Shown here: positions 56,886-64,000 of the stretch, one piece after another
How positions within the stretch are numbered: position 1 is the stretch's first letter
Layout of the letters: every line of letters starts with the position of its first letter
Assembly: GCF_949628215.1 (NCBI RefSeq)
Contig: NC_134297.1
Coordinates: forward strand, 7,874,001 to 7,938,000
Origin: Phalacrocorax aristotelis
Taxonomy: Eukaryota; Chordata; Aves; Suliformes; Phalacrocoracidae
Length of the DNA stretch: 64,000 bases
Direction of reading: 5' to 3'
Made by a program: the position numbers and the translations under genes
The notes under the pieces: generated by a model
What the model saw: only the letters and a program-made list of their open reading frames with translations
The model's database searches: none
What the model was told of the DNA's origin: nothing

Positions 56886-57350
56886 GGGACAGGACGGGGC
56901 GATGGGGACCAGGGTGAGGTACCCTGCTGGGACCGGGACAAGGTGCCTGTCGGGGATGGGGACACAGTGATGGCGACTGGGATGGGGTGGTGGGACCTGG
57001 ATGAGGAACCTGCTGGGCACAGGGTGATGGGGACTAGGACCTGCTGGGATTAGGACAATGGTAACTGGGACGAGGAACCTGCTGGGGACAGGGCCATGGG
57101 GACTGGGATGAGGAACCTGCTGGGGACAGGGCCATGGGGACTGGGATGAGGAACCTGCTGGGGACAGGGCAATGGGGACTGGGACATGCTAGGGTTAGGA
57201 TAATGGTAACTGGGATGAGGTACCTGCTGGGGACAGGGCGGTAGGGACTGGGACAAGGAACCTTCTGGAGATGGGGGCCAGAACGAGGAACCCGCTGGGT
57301 CCCTGGGTGATGAGGACCGGGATGAGGAACCCACCGGAGCCCACCATGGG
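56886..57350. repeat. ~38-bp minisatellite GGGGACTGGGATGAGGAACC
   Basis: About 12 units. Those at 57080-57180 are nearly identical (GATGAGGAACCTGCTGGGGA, then CAGGGCCATGGGGACTGG); outer ones are diverged. Confidence 0.9.
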
Positions 57351-58049
57351 GCGATGGTGACCAGTCCATGGCGGTGGGGAGCATCTCCCATCCTCAGCCC
57401 TTCCCGAGCCCTGAGCTACACACCCACAGCCTTCCCGCTTCCCAAACCCCCGGCGGGGAGGAGAGGACAGGGGTCCCCATCTCGTTCACCCCCCAAAGAT
57501 GTGGTGGCGACGGCGCTGGATGACTCCTGCGGGGTTGGGAGCACCGAGGGCTGGAGCGCGGGGAGCTGCCGGCTCAATGCGAGGCCTCGCTCCCACGAGC
57601 GGATGAAAGGCTCCCTGTCCAAACGGCATTAGACGCGCTGCGAAGGCTCATTCCCGATCGGTCACGCTCCGAGGCGCAGCTGCAAAACCCCCTCCGGGAG
57701 CCCGGGATGCTCCGGGGGCTTTGTTTGGAGCAGCCCTACTTCCCGGGGAACCGTGACAAGACGATGGGATTACGGGGCAGGAGAAATAAAAAAAATAAAA
57801 ATCACCCTTGCTGCGACCACGCCGGCACGGAGAAACAAAGGAGACCCTCAAGCCCCCGCACTCCTGCCCTGCGAACAACAGCCTCGTTTGCTGCACGCCC
57901 GTCTTCGCCGGCCCCCCAGGGATGCACCGGCCCCGCGGTGTTTGGGGAAGGGGAACACCGAGGATTGGATGGTCCCGGAGGAGGGAGGGTGGCTTTTTGG
58001 GGGTGTCCGGTCCCCCCCACTTTCTGTTCCCAAATCCCAGTAGTGAGTG
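57351..58049. other. Unique intergenic sequence
   Basis: No gene recognised. A short A-rich run lies at 57780-57800. Confidence 0.3.
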
Positions 58050-58440
58050 AGAAAGGAAAAGGAGGAGAAACCTTGTGAGGAAGAAAACCCAGTGAGGAAA
58101 GAAACCTTGCCAGGAGGAAAAACCTTGCAAGCAGGAAAACCCTGCAAGGAAGGAAATCTTCCAAGGAGGAAAAACCTTGTTTGGAGGAAAAACCTTGTGA
58201 GGAGCAAAACCCTGCAAGGAAGGAAAACCTTGCAACGAGGAATAACTTTGCGAGGAAGAAAACCCTATGAGGAAGGAAACCTTGCAAGGAGGAAAAACCT
58301 TGCGAGAAGGCAAAATCTTGCAAGAAGGACCTTGCAAGGAAGGAAAACTTTGCAAGGAAGGAAAACCTTGCAAGGAGGAAAAACCTTGCGAGAAGTAAAA
58401 ACCTTGCAAGGAAGGAAACCTCGCAAGGAGGAGAAGCCAC
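58050..58440. repeat. ~18-20-bp purine-rich minisatellite with CCTTGCAAGG palindrome
   Basis: About 20 copies of AAACCTTGCAAGGA(A/G)GAA. The 10-base palindrome CCTTGCAAGG is intact in several units (for example near 58283, 58331 and 58367). Confidence 0.9.
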
Positions 58441-58619
58441 AAGCCAGGAGAAGGCCGAAGCGACAGCTCGGCAGGAGCGCGGCAAGGCAGGGCCTGCCGG
58501 CGAGCGCGTCGAAGCGTGCTGAAGCGAGCAGGCCGAAGCGAGCGGTTCTGCGCCTCCCGGAGCGGCCGAGATCCCTCCCGGCACGAAGCCCCGCGCTGGC
58601 CAAAAACCCGGCGGGGATT

Positions 58620-58830
58620 TGCTTCCTCGAGGTTAATTGGGTTAGCGCGCCGCTAAAGGGCGTAGCTCGTCCGGGCGCCGGCTCCCTAATGAGCATCTCA
58701 TTTGAATCCATGCAAAATAGCAGGGAGCATGGAGACATGCTAATTGAAGCGATTGCTGTTCACTAATTAAGCAGCAATTCCCCCCCTCAAGAGGGTATTT
58801 TCATGCAAATAGTGCCTGAGGAGGGGATTC
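58620..58830. promoter_or_regulatory. Candidate non-coding regulatory element (octamer and homeodomain sites)
   Basis: A non-repetitive island with the octamer ATGCAAAT (58803-58810), a near-octamer ATGCAAAA (58710-58717), TAATTA (58764-58769), and CTAATGAG and CTAATTG cores. Such clusters are typical of developmental enhancers; conservation has not been tested. Confidence 0.4.
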
Positions 58831-60115
58831 GGGAAAAAAAACGCCAGGAAAACTGTCCGGGGAGGAAACAGGATTTGGCGGCAGCAGCCCCACCCTGCAA
58901 AGGAGCATTGCCATAATCGCGATTTTTATGTTGTTTTAAGCCCCAAAACCAGGTTTGGCCGTCTCGCTTCTGTACGGAGAGCGACCCTTGAGTCCTCGGC
59001 TTTTCTGGCGGCCGCCACATATCAAGCGGTTTAACTCGCTGGCTGAGCCACCCCCGCTTTCGCTTTGGTTTTGGGGCATTTTCTTTGGATTAAAAGGGAT
59101 TTTTAATCCACCGTAGCATTTTTCTAGTCTTCATTTTCTTCCCCCCGCCCCTTACACTTGTGGAAATAATGACGTCCTACAGGAAACCTCCTGAGGGATA
59201 AAATTAGGGCTGGTAAACACAGGGTGGTGTGGCCTGTTGGTCTCACAGGTTTGCCCGAAAACCAAGAAACTTTGTTCCAAGGGTGGTTGGGGCTTTTTTT
59301 GTGGGTTTGTTGTTTTTGGTTTTTTTTTTTTTTTTTAAAAAAAGCCTATTTCTCTTTTATTTTTAAACATAGGAGCTGTGTGTCTTTCTGGCCCGCTCCA
59401 TGTGCTCCACACAAAACCCTGCTTGGCATAAATCCTTCCCACCTCAGCTCATAGCGACCGACAATTTAGCAAATTCCCCCCAAAAATGAGAGGTGTCAGG
59501 TGTATTTGGGGCTTTTCAGAAAGTGCCGGGAAAAGCAGTGAGGGTTTGGGCGCAGGACGAGGCCGTAACGCGCCGGGTTCACCATTTTTAATCCCGCAGA
59601 TTAGGTCTAATGCTGAGCGGTTTAGTGAACTGTTAATATCAAATTACGCTGCAAGTGATGGGAGCTTCCGTGATGCTTAACGTGATCTTGCTGCAGTTTG
59701 CAGCTGGACGCCACGCAAGCCTTGATAAACCCACTTTTTTTTTGCTGGTTTTTAGCCCCATATTGCCCCAGAAAGCATTTCTTGGTGGCATTAGGTGGCG
59801 GGAAATCACGCGTGGAGCATGTGCACAGCATGCAGGAGCGTTTCTAGCCCTCTGGAAAACACTGGAGCCGCTCTCCTGCTGCCTCGTTCCTGCGACGCTC
59901 TGACCGTACAATCGGCTGCATGAGAGCCGGAGCTCTGCTTGCAAGCCCAGCTCTCCACCGGGTCGCAGGAGGGCCGGGAACCCCTCCGTGCAAAGGCAAA
60001 GGATTTACAACAGGTCCTGTCGGCCCTCCGGCGTGTGAACGAGCGGCCTGGGCACGGCAGTGACCTTTGCACGGGTGCACGAGGGGAAGTATGCACGGTG
60101 CATGACAGCGTCCTC
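58831..60115. other. Intergenic, no gene recognised
   Basis: Unique sequence with a poly-T/poly-A junction at 59320-59345. No conserved coding exon seen on either strand. Confidence 0.35.
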
Positions 60116-60460
60116 TCCCTGCTGCAAGCATTGTTCCAAGGGTGCACGGCTGCACGTCTCCAAGGGTGCACAGTTGCAAGGGAGCACGGCTGCACTGTGC
60201 AGGGTTGCAAGGGAGCACAATTGCAAGGCAGCACGGTGCACGGTTCCAGGGGTACACGGTCGCATGGTGCACGGTTCCAAGGGAGCACGGTTGTACGGAT
60301 CCAGGGGTGCATGGTTGCACGGTTGTAAGGGTGCGTGGTTGCACGGTTCCAGGAGTGCACGGTTGCACGGGCGCACGGTTGCGGGGTTCCAGGGCTGCAC
60401 GGCTGCAAGTGTGCATACTTGCACAGTTGCAGGGTTCCAGCGATGCACGGTTGCCCGGTG
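60116..60460. repeat. ~18-24-bp GCACGGTTGCA minisatellite
   Basis: Units of GGTTCCA(A/G)GGG(A/T)GCACGGTTGCA(A/C), about 16 copies, ending just before a CpG island. Confidence 0.9.
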
Positions 60461-60469
60461 GGTGCAGCC

Positions 60470-61120
60470 GCCCTCCGCGCTGGGTGCGGAGCCCACGTGC
60501 CCCCTGCTCCCCTCCCCTTAAAGGGCCCGCACCGCGGTGCCGTCCACAGCGCGCCCGCCGCCAGCCCGCGACCCCCCCCTCCCCCGTCGCCATGTGCCCG
60601 CCTGTCCCGGTGCCGCGCCGCGGCCGCCCCCCCCCCCCCCGCCAGCCATTGGTACGCTCCGCGGGGGCGGGGCGGCAGGGGAGGGGCGGGGCCGCCGCCG
60701 GCGGGCCGGGGCGCCGGTGGGAGCGGGGCGGGGGGGGCGGGGGGCCGAGCGGCGGCGTTGGATGGCGGCTCCCGCCCGCCGGGTCGCCCGTCCCAGCCTG
60801 GAATGTCCTGGGGAGCCGCCGCCGAGCGGGGCCGGGAGCGGGACCAGGGAGGGGGCGCGGTGGCCGCCGCTGCTGCCGCCGCCGCCGAGAGGTAACGCGT
60901 CCGTTTCCCGCCGCGCCGCTCTGTGAGGGGGCGCGCGCCGCGGGTGGGGGGGCGGCGGGGGGACACACGGACGGGACGGACACGCGGGTCCCGCAGGTGG
61001 CGGCGGTTCGGCGCCTCCTGTCAGCCCCCGGGGCCGCCTCCCTCCGGTGGGGTGAGGGGGGACGGGACGGACAGACGGACACGCTGAGGCGGCACCTGAG
61101 GGGGGGTCCTTCCCCACCCC
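60470..61120 (+). promoter_or_regulatory. CpG island and probable first exon of an unidentified plus-strand gene
   Basis: Extremely CpG-rich with GGGGCGGGG boxes and an inverted CCAAT (ATTGG at 60647-60651). A possible exon ends at 60891 before GTAACG. An ATG at 60803 would start 29 residues, MSWGAAAERGRERDQ followed by an alanine run, but that reading has no recognised homology and the exon may be wholly 5' UTR. Confidence 0.5.
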
Positions 61121-64000
61121 CCCCTTTAAGCCTTGTGCCGAGCTCGAGGCACGACCGTGTTTATCTGGAACGGGGAGGGCGAGAAAACTGTGTTTGGAGC
61201 CGGGGCTGAGGGTTTATTCGAACCATCCGACTTCTGTTTTTTTTTATCGCGCCCTCGGTCTCTGAGATCGAGCCCAAAGAAAAGCCTAAAACCGAGCCCA
61301 CGTAGAGTGCGCTTTGGTGAGTCGCGAAAAAAATACCCTAAACTTCCAGAGCGCCGTTTTGCTGCTCTGTTCTTGACTTATTTCACAGCGAAAGTTACCC
61401 CGACTCTACTATATTGGTCGTTAAAATGCTGTTCTGCTTGAAGCCGCTGTGGCGATGGGCTTGGGGTCGCGCCTAGCCTCTTACCCATCTTAACGTTGAT
61501 AATCTCGACGCTGGTTTTTAATCCGTAAGGTCACGTTCTCTGCAGTTAGAGGGGTCGAAGCCAGCCCCTGTGGTGAGAGGTGGTGGGCGATGCCCGCGGA
61601 CACTGGCTGGGAAGCATCGTGACATCTTAACTCTGATTATTTTTTTGCATTAAGGTGCCTCCATCCTTCAAGCTATCCGCTTCTTGACTTTGAAGTGACT
61701 TTTGCTTGCCGCCTGTGTCCTAGCCAGGCAAAAAAAAAAAGTTAATTATCCAGTTGTTGACTTAATGAAAGAACTTTGCAGCAGACTGTTGCACGTTCTC
61801 AGTATTGATGTTTTTAAACCAAGAGGGATGTGTTTTTCTGACGAAACACCCGACTGTTCGGCAGAAAACAGGAGATGTTTATTTTGCCCCTGCCTCGTAA
61901 CTTTTTAAAGGATTGGCGAACGGGTAAACGTGATGGCTTTATGTAGCTCTTTTTTTTTTTTTTTTTAACTGCTTTCCCCAGATGATTTGCTGCGTCTCGG
62001 TGCTTGGAGGCTCCTGAGAAGGAGCAGCCGCGCCGAGCCTGCGGCTGTAAAGCTGTCAGCTCTGAAGGGGTGTTTACTCAGTGAGTTGTATCTTTCACAC
62101 ATGCACCAGAAATACAATTTACTAACCCAAACACCCGGGTTGTCACTCCGCAGCCGCTGGTCACTGAGGTGACCTGGAGCACGTAAACCTCTATTCTCAG
62201 GGGTTTTGGCATTCGTGGCCCAGCGTTTTCTTTGAACAAAGCAGGTAATCCCCTCATGCTGGCGCTTGAAGCTGAGCGGCGTGGAGCCGGTTTGCTTTTC
62301 TGCTCGTCTCCTGCGACTCTGGTGTTTTGACAGTTGCGATTTATGTGATGCACTGCCTGCCTGTAACTTCTTTAAGGAGGAAAAAGTGCTTTTTTTGTAA
62401 TAGCTGTTGCTGAGGGCAACAGCCCGCTCCTTTGCATCCCTATATTCCAAAAATTCTCAGCTCGAGGAGCAGGGAATGCTTCACGGCATGATTTCTTAAT
62501 GCTTTTCCCGTTAAACTTGATATTATATGCCCTAATTACAACCAGCGTGCTTTTGTTCCACCAAACCAAGGCGTGAGTGCTGCTTGCGTGATTCAAACGC
62601 ATCGAAACCAAACCCTGACTTTTTTAAAGCAGTTACGAGCCTGTCTTCTGGGGAGGGCTTGATAACATTTTGGTTCCCCCCCCACCCTGTAATCCCTTCT
62701 CCAAAACAAGAGGGAAGGCTCCAACTGTCTCGGTCTACATCCCAGAAAAAATCCGCAGGCTTGTGAAGCAGCCTGAGAAACCCATGACTGTTGCTCAAAA
62801 CTATTTGGTTATTTAAAGCTGGACTCACAGATAGAAATACCCAGATGGGATCCACTGCTTTACCTGCCTGCTTCACGTTAAAAGGTATTATTTTTGTTTC
62901 TCCTCTGAGGGGTAGGAAGTGGGAACAGCTCTAGTGGTGAGGGATTAGTAATTCACCCCAGGATGAGCGCGATAGCTTTGTCGCTTGGATTAATGCGCTT
63001 TATACCCTTAAGCTGCCCCGAGTGCTTGTCAACAGCCGTGCCTGTGCACGCAAGGTGAAGCGCGGGGCGGCCTCGGTGCGTCAGCTTGGGGTGGGGTTGG
63101 GTTTTTTTGCCATTCCTCATGCTATTTTGGGTTATTTTTAATCCTTTTGGGGTTTGGAGGCACACCAGCTCTACCGGGTGCTCTTGGTCCTTTGCCTACC
63201 AACCCTTCTGGATGCTGGTGTGTGGTGGTTGGGCTGGGACTCCTGTGTGCTCCCTCTGCTGGCTTGCTGGGCAGCCTGGCCGGGATGCGCTGGTGCTAAA
63301 CTTTGTGGTTTTTTACCCCAAAACCAAGGGGAAAAAACATGTAAGGAGAGGCCTGGCTCTGCTCTGGGGGCAAATCCCACCAGCGCTTTCATTATCTCAA
63401 GGTGTGCTGTAAGCCTATAAACCGAGGCTCATGCTTATTTTGGCTCCCTGGTGTGCCAGAGGAATAAGGCAGCTGTGCTCCAACTTCAGGTGATGTCACT
63501 TGAGGATTTTAACTGTCAGAGCTTAAAAATACACTGACTTGTTTTAAAGACTGCTTCTGCAGATGTGGAAATTGTGAAGCAAAGCAATTGATTCGCTCGT
63601 GTGAGCACACAGCCCTCCCGGCATTCATCGTCCCATAAATCCTCCGCGTATCCCTGCGCAGACCTGCTTTGCCTGACGAAGCCCTCGGTCGTACCGAGAC
63701 CACCAAAATTAATTTGGTGGCTGCTTGAGATAAGACTAGCAAAAAGCCTCATCTGTGGTGCCAAGAAAACTAACTGGGAAGCATGTGGTGAATAAATCAC
63801 TTTGGGAGTGGAGCTGTTTTGTGAAGCGGCGCCTGATGCAGACGTGCGCGTATCTCATTGCGTGGTACAGTCGAGCAGCAGCTTCTCCCGGCGCTCCTCT
63901 TCGCGTGGTTGTTGGCGGCATTGGCGAGAGGTGTGAAGGACCGGCAGCTTCGGTTTTGCCTTGCCTGGGAAGCCAATCGCAGCGCTGGGTGCGAGAAGCA
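61121..64000. other. Probable first intron of the gene starting at ~60.8 kb; no exon recognised
   Basis: A unique, balanced-composition sequence without minisatellites, unlike the preceding 13 kb. Fits a long first intron. No coding homology or clear repeat found. Confidence 0.35.

Noticed and set aside
60803-60891. Definite protein-coding first exon
   Set aside because: The 29-residue reading is alanine- and arginine-rich as expected from CpG-island DNA, so coding status is left open.

Overview
This is a gene-dense, GC-rich stretch of a vertebrate genome. It is almost certainly from a bird, probably a microchromosome region matching chicken chromosome 24 and human 11q24. The evidence is small introns, proteins close to their vertebrate orthologues, an avian-type LTR fossil, a (6-4) photolyase gene (absent from mammals) and a very high load of minisatellites. 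The species cannot be named from the sequence.

Layout, left to right: TIRAP (minus, its last short exon not resolved); a (6-4) photolyase of the cryptochrome family (plus, 10 exons, intact); a CpG island followed by an avian LTR fossil that abuts the decayed remains of FAM118B (plus, clearly a pseudogene); SRPRA (minus, 14 exons) and FOXRED1 (plus, 10 exons), which share a ~200-bp bidirectional promoter; EI24 (plus, 10 coding exons); STT3A (plus); CHEK1 (plus, 12 coding exons, 476 codons). From ~47 kb to ~60.5 kb I find no coding gene. That stretch is a belt of minisatellites, many built around a TGCA or TTGCAA core, with two less repetitive islands that look like non-coding regulatory sequence. 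A CpG island at ~60.5-61.1 kb looks like the first exon and promoter of another plus-strand gene whose remaining exons lie beyond the window.

Functional themes: three genes serve the secretory pathway or ER (SRPRA in SRP-dependent targeting, STT3A in co-translational N-glycosylation, EI24 in the ER membrane). Two serve DNA damage handling (the photolyase repairs UV (6-4) lesions; CHEK1 enforces the ATR checkpoint). FOXRED1 assists mitochondrial complex I assembly and TIRAP is a Toll-like receptor adaptor. Each is an independent eukaryotic gene; there are no operons.

The most notable points are the loss of FAM118B (a SIR2-like protein) at its syntenic site beside SRPRA, retention of an apparently intact (6-4) photolyase, an ER-stress-type promoter for STT3A, repeated expansion of TGCA-core minisatellites in CHEK1 introns, and an intronic hairpin in STT3A. 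All exon boundaries were read by eye from splice signals and reading-frame continuity, so single-base errors are possible.
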